Shown: positions 10,601 to 22,600 of the stretch, piece by piece | Numbering within the stretch: position 1 is the stretch's first letter | Layout: the number at the start of each line of letters is the position of its first letter | Assembly (NCBI GenBank): GCA_014706295.1 | Contig: JACSVZ010000037.1 | Span: 682,001 to 746,000 of the forward strand | Direction: 5' to 3' | Source: Lycocorax pyrrhopterus obiensis | Lineage: Eukaryota; Chordata; Aves; Passeriformes; Paradisaeidae | Length of the DNA: 64,000 nucleotides | Notes under the pieces: generated by a model | Seen by the model: the letters and a program-made list of their open reading frames with translations, nothing else | What the model was told of the DNA's origin: nothing | Database searches by the model: none | Position numbers and translations under genes: made by a program

Positions 10601-13600
10601 TTTCCCCTTTTTTCCCCTTTTTTCCCCTTTTTTTCCCCTTTTTTTCCCCTTTTTTTCCCCTTTTTTTCCCCCTTTTTTTCCCCTTTTTTTCCCCTTTTTT
10701 TCCCCTTTTTTTCCCTTTTTTCCCCTTTTTTTCCCCTTTTTTTCCCCCTTTTTTTCCCCTTTTTTCCCCTTTTTTTCCCCTTTTTTCCCCTTTTGTTTTT
10801 CCCTTTTTTTCCTTTTTCTTTCCTTTTTTTTTCCCCCTTTTTTTTCCCTTTTCTTTGTGCTTTATTTCGCTTTTTGCGTGTGTGTGAGTGTGTTTATAAC
10901 CTGGTTTTGCTGTTTTCCGGGCCCCTGCTGTCTGTGTGCCCCGGCGCGGTTCGGGCGGGGGCGGGGCGGGCGCTGCGCCCTCCGTCCGGCAGGGGGCGCG
11001 CGGGGCGGCGCCCTCGAGGCTCGGCGGGGGCAGCGCCGTGGGCGCCGCCGCGGCCGCTCCCCGCCCCGCCAACAACGCGCGCGCTGATTGGCCGCGCGCC
11101 CTGTGTTGTGTCCCGGCAGCCAATCGCGGCGGGCGAGGAGCTGTTGGTGTGGTACAATGGCGAGGACGACCCGGCGATAGCGGCCGCGATCGAGGAGGAG
11201 CGAGCGAGCGCCCGCAGCCGCCGGCACTCCCCGAAGGCCCGCAGAGGTACGGACCGGACCGGCCCCGCCGCCGGCAGCGCGCGGGGGAACCCGGCCTGCG
11301 GCCGCCGTGACCTTCCGCAGGCCGGGAGAGGAGGGAGGGGAGGGCCCGGCCCGGCCGGCGGCGCCGCGGGCGGAACGTGGAAGTTGTAGCTGGAAAAGTT
11401 GGGAGCGGCGCGGGAAGGGGGAACGTCCCGCTCCGGCCGCGGGACACGCGGGGCCGCCGCAGCCATCCCGCGTCGGGCGGGGGCCGAGCCCGCGGCAGCC
11501 GCGATCCCTCCTTGGGAAAGGGAGCGGAGTTCGGGGCCGCCGCGATCCCTCCTTGGGAAAGGGAGCTGAGCTCGGGGCCGCCGCGATCCCTCCTCGGGAA
11601 GAGGGAGCGGAGTTCGGAGCCGCCGCGATCCCTCCTCGGGAAGCGGGAGCTGAGCCCGCGAGCCGCCGCGATCCCTCCTTGGGAAAGGGAGCTGAGCTCG
11701 GAGCCGCCGCGATCCCTCCTCGGGAAGAGGAGGCTGAGCCCACGGCCGTCGCAATCTCTCCTTGGGAGGCGGGAGCTGAGCTCGGGGCCGCCGCGATCCC
11801 GCTTTGGAGAAGGGGAAGCTGAGCCCGGGAGCGCCGGGATCCTTTGGGAAGGGGAGGCTGAGCCCGGGGTTGGGGGTACGTCAGTCGAGCCAAATGGAGA
11901 ATTCCGGTCCTGTTATTCCCTGCGGTTTTTAATTTCTTGTTGTTTCTAGGCCGATTTGTTGGTTATGGAATTTCGCAGGCGGTGGGAATGGCTGCTCCTG
12001 GCTGACTTCGGCCGAGGAGGGAGGGTGGGACAGGAGTTTCGGGTGGTATAAACGCATTATTCCCTCTGTGAATATGTATGTCAGACCAGACATCCATTAT
12101 TTTTTCCATGACTAATTCAGCAGCAGGGTTTTTTAGAGTGCGTGTGCCTCCACGCGTGGCCTTATATAACTGACATTTTGACTAACGTTTTAGGCCAAAA
12201 TCACAATAAAGCCTTTAGTTACAGGGAGTAGATATAAAAGGGAAATATTCGCAGTTGTAGCACAGATGTATCAATTCCTCTTGCATGGGAAGATGTACAT
12301 TTTGAAATTCTCTGGAGGTTACAAGTGAACCGAAGAAAGATAATATTTTAAGAAGTATCATTACAATTTTTTTAAACTTTAAATGTAGGGCCTGATCTTA
12401 CAGGTAGTGCAGTTGACTGTGGAACTCACATTGGAAACAAGGTCAGATATTGAGAACAGTTATTGTGTAAGTTTTTTATTTGAGATTGAGGAGGGGGGGC
12501 TGTAGTGCAACACAATTAGTTATTTTGAACAATATTTCATAGGTTAAGCAAATACAAACTGAAATTCAAGCACTGAGTTTTATTTTATAATGAAAAGCAC
12601 ATTTAGCACATATATAAGCAACACTTGGTAAATTGCAGGCTGTATTATGGTTTTTTCCTAAATCTGCATTATCTTAGCACATGGAATTTGTGTGCCTATG
12701 ATTTACCTGAAAGGCTAGAAAAACAACCTGCAAGAATTTGATTATATGATAAATTAGAAAAGCCAGACAGAATAATTTCTATGGTAATTTTTCATGGCAT
12801 AGAAGTTTGATTTGCGTTCATTAATTTATAGGTAAAAATATCAGTAAACTAATTTGGTTTCTGGGTTTTGATTTTGTGCTGTTTTGTAGGTTTCATGTTT
12901 TAACTGTTATGGATTTTACAGACTTCATAATGAGGAACAGTAAATATTTTCCTCTTTTTTATAAACACAAGCTCCTTACCAAGGCTCACAAGTACTGAAT
13001 AAAAAGCAACCCAACAAAAACCAACTCCAAGCACAATATTGATGAAGTACTTGAGAATAACCAAAAATAATCTATTTATGGAATTATAATGTTGTCTTAT
13101 GAAGCAGAAAGACCACTTTCGTAGTATTTAGTTGATTTGAATTGTTAGATTGAAGTTTCAGCTCTAAAGTGATAAGGCAATTCATTGGATATTTTGAAAT
13201 TTTGTAGTTCTGTTTTTCACAGGTTTCATTGGAATTTTTTTTACTCTAGAATTATTTCAGTGTTTGTAGTAACATCTGCTAATATTTGCAATTCACAGCA
13301 ATCTTCTTACAAGAAATATACACTTTTTTCCTGCAAATTTGAGTAGCAGTAGCTGCAGTGAGGATTCCAGAATGGTTTCTACTCATACCCCTGCTTTTGT
13401 AGATTCAGCTGTATCCTTGGATATGGAAGCTTCTTAAACCTAGACTTGAGAGGTTTTGGGAAATAAAGGAAATTATGATTAACGTGATTGAAAAGTAATC
13501 AATTTAAAACTAAATAATTCTAATTATATGATACAAAGGGATGGGAGGAGAAAGATTTTTATGAGTTATCTTTATGCATGTGAAAAATTGGGAGTCAGTA

Positions 13601-16600
13601 TAAGGTAATATTTGAATTAAATAACAATTTAAGAAACTTGCTAGAGGGTTGTGAACTTTGAATTCATGAGTGACCTGAATGGATCAATACATTTTTTAGA
13701 TTTTATTTTGGCCTATGTTGCGCGCTGTTGTCTTACACATTGAGAAGAGAATATAACCAAGTAAGAATTGCCAAATTCTAACAACTGTGAATGAGTGTGT
13801 CCTTTAGGAACACGTTTTCCAGAAAAGTAAACTGACAGTTTGATACCTTAGGAATGACTAGACAAGACATTATTTGAGAGGTGTATTATGATTTAGTGAT
13901 GCAGACCATGTAGTTATTAGATAAAACTCATAATTATTCTGTATTCAGTAAAACAAATATCCTTTTGAATTTTTAATGCATCTTAGGTCTTATGCTTGAG
14001 CAGTTAAGATATTTACCATTTGACAAATAACCTTGCTCCTGCCATTTATTTAAAGAACTCTTGACAGATCAGAAAAGGTGACCATTTCACAGGTATTAAA
14101 AATGGGCTGTTTTGCCCAATCAGTCGACCAGGGCTTTCATTGCTGTAACATGTTTGTGTTGCAAGAGCAATCCTCTCTCTGAATGAGTGACGGAATCCTG
14201 TCGTGCTGTAGGTCAGACTGATTTACCAGAAGAGGCAGGACAGACTGAAGTTGTGAAGTGTAGGTGAGCCAGGAGCTGACCAGGCCTGGGCAGACACAAA
14301 GTCCACACTGAACTGCTCGCCCTGACCTTGAGCTGCCCTGTTTGCCAGTGATCCCTGACACAAAGTCCATAATCTCCTTTAGAGTGTATCTAGGATGGCA
14401 CCTGGCATTTCCTCCAGGTCCCCATCTCCCTGCTGGATATTTTTGGTTTTGTGTTCTGCATTCAAACTACTTCATATTCTCCAGGTGTTTGTGTTTGATG
14501 GCTCCTGCCTGGCTTGGCCGTAGCTGTTCTTAGCTGGAATAAATCCTCTACATCTTCCTCCTGCCATGCACAGCAGCTCAGGAGTCCTGGAGGGAAAAGG
14601 CAGTTCTTGCTTATTTATTTTCATACATTGAAACACTGTGTGTTGTTCCTAAGGTGCATTTCAGATTTAGAAAGAAATTTAGTAGGATAAAAAGGTATTG
14701 AGAGGGGTGGGAATGCAACCCCCTAAAAAGGAAAACCTGGTGAACTTGGGTACTGTCACAGATTTTTATCAGAGCCAAGCTGTTATCTCTGCCTTAACTA
14801 CACAGTTCAGAGCCAGCAGCTGCCAGTGCATGGCCAACAATAGCTTAAAGTAATTTTTTTGTTGTTGCTTTTGCATTTTCTGAAATTTCATTTTTTTGCT
14901 AAACATTTATCATTGTTTCTCCCAGGTTGTAGTTAATGTGCTTCTGTTTTGCCTGCCAAGCTTGTAGGGAAATTTGCTCAATCAAATGCATTAGCACGAG
15001 ATCTTTCAATAACTCTCCTTCTAAGGAAATAAAAAGAGAACAGCTTGGGTTCACTTGCAAGTTGGGTTCGTGTGTCCTTGAGAGAAGTAGCGTGGATTTT
15101 TTTTTTTGTCCCATCAGGGCGGTTCTTTCTTTGCATATGACAGGAATAATTTGTAGCAGTGATCAGGAATAATTTGTAGCAGTGAGCGGTAACAATTGAC
15201 AGTGTTTCATTCACAAAGAACACGTGAAGGCTCTGGCTTCAGACTCACTCAGTCTTTTTCAAAAAAAGTAACTTTTCAGAAGCTAAAGTTTTGGTTTTTT
15301 TTTTTTTAAAGAAAGGATGGTCATTCAAAAGATGGTCATACCTAAAGATATCCATTTTTTTTATCAGGCTGTAATCTGCTTTAAGGTGCTGCATAGGCTC
15401 CAAACAGTGATCAAACGAGGCTAAAATCTCATTTCTGTTATGGATTATGTGGCAGATCAAAAGTCTGGTTTTGAAGGAAGAAAGATACTTATGTTACCCA
15501 GGATGAAAACTTGCACTGCTGCATGGTTGAGAGTAATACCTCTAAAATAGCCTTTTTTGGGGAGAGAAGAGGACAGTGTTTTCTTTCTGCCGTGCTTGTT
15601 TCTGTCTCTGGAGGTGCTCTGGCCCTCACTGTGCTCCCCTCACATCAGCCAGGCCTGGGGCTCCTCAGCGAGTGCTGCGGGTGCCTCCCTGGGATCTGCT
15701 CTGGTGCCGTCAGGCTCTCAAGGGGGGGAAAAGTCTGTAATTTCATTCTTCCAAAAGCATATGCTGCATAATGCAGCTGGAGTGGGTTGTGAAACCACAT
15801 GACCTCTCAGCCACAGTTGTGTCAACTCCTAAAATATTTCTCTATTGTAGTGCAGGCAAAGCACCTGCGTCAGGGTCACCTGTGTTGTGACCCTGGTGAT
15901 TGTTCAGTATGGTTTTAAAGTCTCAGACCATTGCTAATAAATCTTTTAAAGCTGTGTTACCTTAAATGGTTCTATTACTGATGTTGCTGCTTCCCATAGT
16001 TCTTATCGGGTTTCAGGGAGAGCATGAACTATAGGGATACTTGTAGTAACTAACACTGGCCCGGGGATGGTGTGAGATGAAGGTGGGTGAATTAAGATTG
16101 GCTGTTACAAATAATTATTGTGCCTTGGTTTATATCAGGCGGAATGCAAAGTGCAACTTCAGGCGTCTGCTTCCCACATCTAAATGAACTCTGTCATCGT
16201 AAAAGTTACACTGTTTTTTCTCTTGTCTGAAAGTGTGACTATTGCTGAAACAGTGTCAAATTGCTGCTGGGGTACAGGAAAATGTAGGGATGAAATATGC
16301 AGGTTAAATTCTGTGGTAGTGGAAATCCTTGCAGTTTTTCTTTTTTTGTTAATAATTTCTTAGGCATCCTCATGTAGTTCCAAAAAATTAGCTGTACTTG
16401 AGAGTGCCATAAATATGCATCCTGTTTATAAAAGGTAGGCCTTGGATTGCCATCTGGATGTCATCCCAAATGGAAATCATGGTCAAATGATGCCCTGATT
16501 GTCTGGTTCTTAAATTACACAAATTTATTAGGCTTGTACTTGAACTAAGTTTAGAAGTTTGTTCCTAAATAGAAAAGCGCTCGCGAGAAAAATGTTTGTT

Positions 16601-19600
16601 GTGTGAATTGGAAAGTAGCTTATAGAGGGATGTGTAAGTTGTACATTTGTAGCAAAGATATAATGAAATTATATTATTATCTAAGCTCTATTTCCAATAA
16701 ATTTAATGAAAAATTCAGATAGGAGCTCAAGGCTTCAAAGTTTCCTAACAAATGACTGGGAAAGATGAGGGATGAAGGAAGAGGTCATCAAGATCATCTG
16801 GAACAAAGTGTTAAAATGGCATTTACTTTGATTTCCACAAATCACATTGATTTGCAAGAAGTTTTATACAAGTCTGGTTCAATGTCAAGGGACTGTATCT
16901 CTCATGGAAGCATCTGTCTGGGGAGTATCTCATACATTTGAGGTCTTCTAAGCAGTGCAAATTTTCTTTTAACCCCCATATATGGGGGCCTTTGAATGGG
17001 AGACTTGTATTACTTTAAATTCCCATCTTCACCTCTCCAGCAGTGCCCCCAGTTCCTAGGACAGCTGCTCTGAGCTTTCAGAACAGCCGAGTGAAATTGG
17101 TATCACTCATTCCAGCCTTGCTCCTGCCTGTGGATTTAAGAATGGGAAAAAATAAGCCTTCATTTCAGGAATAAGAAAATAAATTACCTGTATTTAAGAA
17201 AATTTTAAAATTCAGCACTGAATTGCTTGTGTTGGCCCCTTCAACTCTGTGTTTCTAAGTATAAACTTTTGGAAGTACTACAAGCACCTTGCACACACTG
17301 TTACTTTATCTCTGTGGGGTTTTTGTGTTTGACTTAAGATAACAATCTGGCCTTCATGGTTGTTACAAGTTGTATTTCTAGCTGCTAACTTAGTTCTTCT
17401 TAGAGCGGATGTATGTAGTTATCTAACAGAATAAAAATTCTTGGGTTATTTGGTAATTCAGGTTCTGAAGTGTTCTGTATTTTTTTCATACTTTTGCGTT
17501 TTTAGCAACACTTCCTTAGACTGCTTTTCTTAAGTTAAAAAAGTAAAATATATCTAGACCACAGTTGTGGCATTTCCCAGCAAACTTGCTAATGCTGTCT
17601 TCAGTTACATAATCCACAGCGGGAAGTGAAATAAGGCACCAGGCAGCTTTCTATTATTAATCAATTTTTTTTCAATTGATCGGGGTTGGCTTTGAAAAAA
17701 GGAGTGACCTGGAAGAAAAGCAGCTTGGTATTCCACTGCTAATTTTTTTAAATTAATCCAGTGTGTTTGGAAATTATTCTCCTCCTTTTTTAGTAAATAT
17801 TGTTTTGATTTTCCTGAAAAGAAGTTAAAAGTTACTAAGTTGCTATTGTAATACCAGTTTCCTTGTAGAAATATTTTATCATATTGGGATTTTCCAAAAC
17901 TTTCTTAGACAATTTTCTTCTAACTCATAGAATTGTTTCAATGTTTCTGTGTAGAAGATGTGGAGAAAATTTACTTATTGCTGTTTTAGGGGAGAGCTTT
18001 GAGATAGACAAGTACTTTTGGTTTTTATTCCTTCAAATATTTTGTGATTTAGAGTTGTCTTGTTGCTTACAGAATATAAGAGAACAAACTCAATGAGCTA
18101 CTGACTGCCTTATATCTGACTAAATCTGGGTGACTTTTGCTCGCATGAATAATCCTTTCCTGGATTCCTTTGTGTTCCTTCATATTAAGTCAAGGCTTTA
18201 CCAGCCACTGTTGCTCTTTCTGTGGTTTCCTGACCCTCCTGTACGATCTCCCACTTCAGTGTTTGTTTTCCAGTTGGAGACTCTGGGGTTTATGGTGGAT
18301 GCAAGGTAAAGTCAGTTATTGACTTTCAGTGTATTCTTATTTTATTTGCCTCCTGCTTGAACCATCTTTTTATTTAGGGAAAGCTCTAAGTTCTTATAAG
18401 AGTCTTCTGTACCTCTTAATCATTTCTGTTGCCTTTCTCTAGATTTTTTTTTATGCCTCATCTTTTCAAAACCATTCAATCAGAATTATTATGAGTAATA
18501 TATCATTAACTGTACTAAACTTTTAAACTGCAATTTACCATCATTTTGCATTGACCATTTATTTTACTTGAATTGTTTACAGGGAATGTCCTACACTGAG
18601 GGCTTATCTGCAGATGCCCCATGTAATTCATTGTGCAGTGGTGAACAAGCACATTTAACGTAACTTCAGGAGTGTGCACACAAAGTTTTGATAGCTGGTT
18701 TATTCATGGAAGACATGCAGACTCCATTTGAGTGTGTGACTGAGAGCTCTTTAATTGAGATCTCCTTTGTAAGGTTTGTGTTTGTCAAGTCTCTGAAGAT
18801 TCTCACGTTGCTGCATTACAAACCTGCAAAATAGCAAAGAAATTTATTTCTATTTTATTTATTTTACTGTTTTGTATATTTTTCAAATGAGCAAAAAGGA
18901 AAACGATTTATAAGGCTAGAGTGTATTTATTTTTTTCAATCTGTCAAACCTTCCAATTTATTTTGTCATTCCTGCCAAGAGCCTTACACAGATTGACAGG
19001 AATGACTTTGTTCTGAAGAATTCTCACCGGCCTACACTTGCTGTGTTGAGTTCCTCAAGGAAATGTTAACAGCAGACTGACTTTTTGCTTGGATTTATTA
19101 TCAATTATTGAAACAAGACTAGGTGGTATTTCAGCATTTGTGGTTAAGAAATTAGACAATGTCTGACCATTTTCTAGAAGTATTTACTTGCCTTTTATAC
19201 ACTTTCCCCCTGGAAAATCTCAATACTTGCTTGGATCACCAGTGCCTGAGAGTTTTTTAGGATGAAGCTTTCTGAGCACTCAGGAGCTTACCAGCTGTTA
19301 AGAGTTAATTCTGTTGTTACACTTTGTTATCAGAGTTCTGTGAGAGCTTTTGATTGACTATGATTAATGCTGCAGAACTTCAGAGAGGCGCTGTTATTAA
19401 TGTGCTGATTGACATAAAGTTATTCTAGCGAGAGTATTATAATAGCTGAAAATCCATCATCTTGATTATTATTGCTGCAAAATGCCATGGAAATGAGTAG
19501 TCAGCTATACATTATTCTAACTCATGTTGAGAGCCAGATGCCTCACTCGAGTCTCCTCAGATAGAGATCTCGTTTTGTTTGGCAGTCCATCAGAAACAAT

Positions 19601-22600
19601 TTGACTGTTGAATGGGAAAGGCCTGGTGTTTGTAAAAGTGGCTCGATTCACAGAAATTTGGGGAAATTTTCTCAGGCATCACCATTATCCAGGGCCAAGT
19701 CTAATGCATATGTTGCTGCCAGTAAAACTGCAGACTGTGGAGACGGTGAGCTGTGGTGTGAAGCAGCTCAGTGCAGTGATAGCTGACCTGTCTAGCAGGG
19801 CATTGGGGTCAGGACGGTCAAACACCCACCTTTGCCATAGCTGGATCCTCAGCCAAGTCTTAGAGTTGTCTTGGGCTTTTTGCCAAGGAGTAGGTCTTAC
19901 CAAGTGGCAGTGAGTGCAGGAAAAAATGGACTTTCCTGCAAAGTGTTCCCTTTCAAGTTGCAGGTGAAGAGCAGTGAGTCTAGTGTTTCTGATCTTACAG
20001 ACCCTTGTCAGGGATTGCAAAAGCAAAGTGGACTTTGTGCTGAAACTTAGCTCATCGCTCCCGAATCCCGAACTGTTTGGTGTCACCCTCCACTCTCCCC
20101 ACTCAGATACCAGAGCTGGATTTATTTTCTGGTTCCTTACCTGCAAACTAACTTGTCCAAGTTATGTTACAGTGATGTTTTATTTCTGTAGTCTGTTTTA
20201 GTTGATGTTTTTTACTCTAAACAGATGTGGGCAAAAAACTTCTAGAACTTTAACCCATTTAGATCAAATTAGGCTTTCATCTTGAATGTAGCAGTTAATG
20301 GAGCAGCAGACAAGTACATTTGTGCTCTGAGACTTGTTTTCACTGTTTGAAAAATGGAGGAAGTTGCTGTTCCCTGTAGTGACTTTATGAGCCTGTGACC
20401 TTTCTTGGTGTCACAAATCAAGCAGATAGCAGTTTGCTCTTGTCTGGTTTGGAGCATACTTTAAATTTAGAACTTCCATTGTCAGTCTTGTTAACATGAG
20501 CACCAACTGTTGCTGTTGTCCTGTAGCACAGTCCTTTTGAGAAATGGACTGATTGGGCAACTGGAGGATTATAGTTCCTTTGGAAATATAATTCGGTGTA
20601 TCTCATGTTATCGGAGAAGGCTGACAAGCATTTCTCTGAGAAAGTATCAGTGGGCTGTGGCTGAAATGAATGAAGCACTTTGTTTCACCAAGGAAGTGAA
20701 GCAAATCTTCCACAATTTCCCAGCAGATAAAAATGATTTGGTGACTATATTGTACATTAAAATTATGAGTTTTTCATAATAATATTTATCCTCATTTATC
20801 TACTTCTCTAAAGGACCTTCAGTGATACTCTGCCATTTGACCTTGGACTTGTCACTCTGAAGCTGGAAGGAGATGAGTCTTTCCAAATTTAACAGATACA
20901 GAGAAACAGAGTCTTCATGCTGCAAATATGTTTTGACAGGAGCTGGTTATTAACAACTAATGTTCCTTGTTAGGTTGGAGACCCAATTGAGAAGATGCTG
21001 TGATATTTTTAATGGGGACCGATGGAAAAACACTGCATACTTACTGCAGTAGGTAGTTGGTTGTATTGAAGAAATATAATAAGGTTAAAGGAAAGAAATT
21101 AGGAAATAGATGTCCAAGAGGGGGTGAAACACCTTGTGAAACACAGAGGGGTGATTTTACTGGGAATACTTATTGGAGAAAAATTTCTGAGAAGTGACAT
21201 GTTGCAGATACGGTGAACAAAAGGATTCATTTGGGTAAAAATGAATAACAGAATGAATTTGAGTGACTGTAAGTGAAAATGTCGAGTGTGACCTTGTAGC
21301 AGTTCTGAGGGGCTTAATTTTATCCATGGGAGGTAGCACTGTAGCATGGTGGTAGCACTGTCCGGATCCTGCGCCTGTGAGAGGCTTTGCTCTTGTTTCC
21401 TCAGCGGTGGGGACTCCTGTTACAGTAATCCTGGGCTCCTGTTAGACACAAAGGCAGCCCTGTTTCCTGGGAATTGTAGCCTTTATGCAGCTGTGTTCTC
21501 CAAGCAAAGCCATCGCCCCTGTCTGGGCAAACGTTTGGATCAATGGTTTGGCTTTGGTTTTCCATGCAGTGACAGCTTTTCACTAACTTTGTGTGAGTTC
21601 TGTCTGTCACAGAGAGGCAAAATTGCTCTGGGTAGCAAGACACCGCCTTGATCAGCTGTGTGTGAAGGGCTTTTGGGTCTGCAGTGAACTCAAAAGTCCT
21701 TTTTTTCTATTTTTTTTTTTTTAAATGTCACTTACTGGTGTGACTTCTGCTGGGTCGGAACATACCTGGTTTGTCAAACAGCAGAATAAAATGGCAGGTA
21801 GAGACCTAAGTAGTTACTTTTAAAGATAACTTAGCTAAAACCCCAGATATTTTTGATGTAATCCTCTCGAATGTTCAGTGGTGCAAATAGGGCCATGACA
21901 TATATTTGTGTTATTTATTACAGATAAAGGCACACTGATCTAGTAGTGATCATTTTAAACTTGCTGGTACAAGTAGTTGTGTGAGGTCTTTCATTTGCAT
22001 TATCTTGTAAATGCTGCTGTCAAAATAGTTGGTATTTCTAATTATCTGAGAGTAACTCCATTTCACAAACATTTTGGGGCACGCTCTGGTGACTGGAAGC
22101 AACATTTGCTGGGCTTAGATAAAAGCTCTGATTGGTTAAAGCAGAGATTTAAATTTAGACATTCTCTGTATTAAATACACAAATTGGGTGCTCTATTTTT
22201 AACTGAATTTTATATAAAAACTGCTAAATATAGAGAACAGCTATTTCTGGAAAGTGTGTGTACCAGCTGACATTTCTTTTGCTGCTGCTTTTATCTTAAT
22301 ACTTAGCAAAACAAAAGCTCATTGAATAGAAGTACAGAGAAGAATGTTCATCATGTTTTCTGTCCTGGGCTGGCTGTGGATCTGTGGCAGCCATGGAGCA
22401 CCTTGCTAGGAATTTGTAGTGGATGGGGGAGGCTGTGTGATTAGGGAGGGTCGGAGGCAGGAATACACCAGGAGCTGGAGTGATTGAGAAAGTCTAGAGC
22501 AAGTCTGGTCACATATTTGTGTCCCCTTTCTACTGTTTTAGAAATGTTGGCATAAGGGCAGAAATAACATTTTCAAATCTTGCTAAGACAAAAGCTCTAC

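Larger units (their letters stand above)
5337..11119 (+). other. PRDM2: PRDM2 intron before the last PR-domain exon
   Basis: A 5.8-kb intron. The first 4 kb is plain AT-rich sequence in which I see nothing. From about 9490 it holds an ATTAATA-rich stretch, a CR1 fragment, the long pyrimidine tract and the start of a CpG island. Confidence 0.85.

Noticed and set aside
9907..11447. Very long open frames on both strands (up to about 480 codons)
   Set aside because: They are Phe/Pro or Lys/Gly strings created by the C/T tract and by GC-rich DNA lacking stops. Only the 127-nt PRDM2 exon inside has real homology.
11307..11949. Open frames with periodic Ala/Pro/Arg repeats
   Set aside because: They are translations of the 41-44 bp minisatellite, open in several frames, without any domain or start context.
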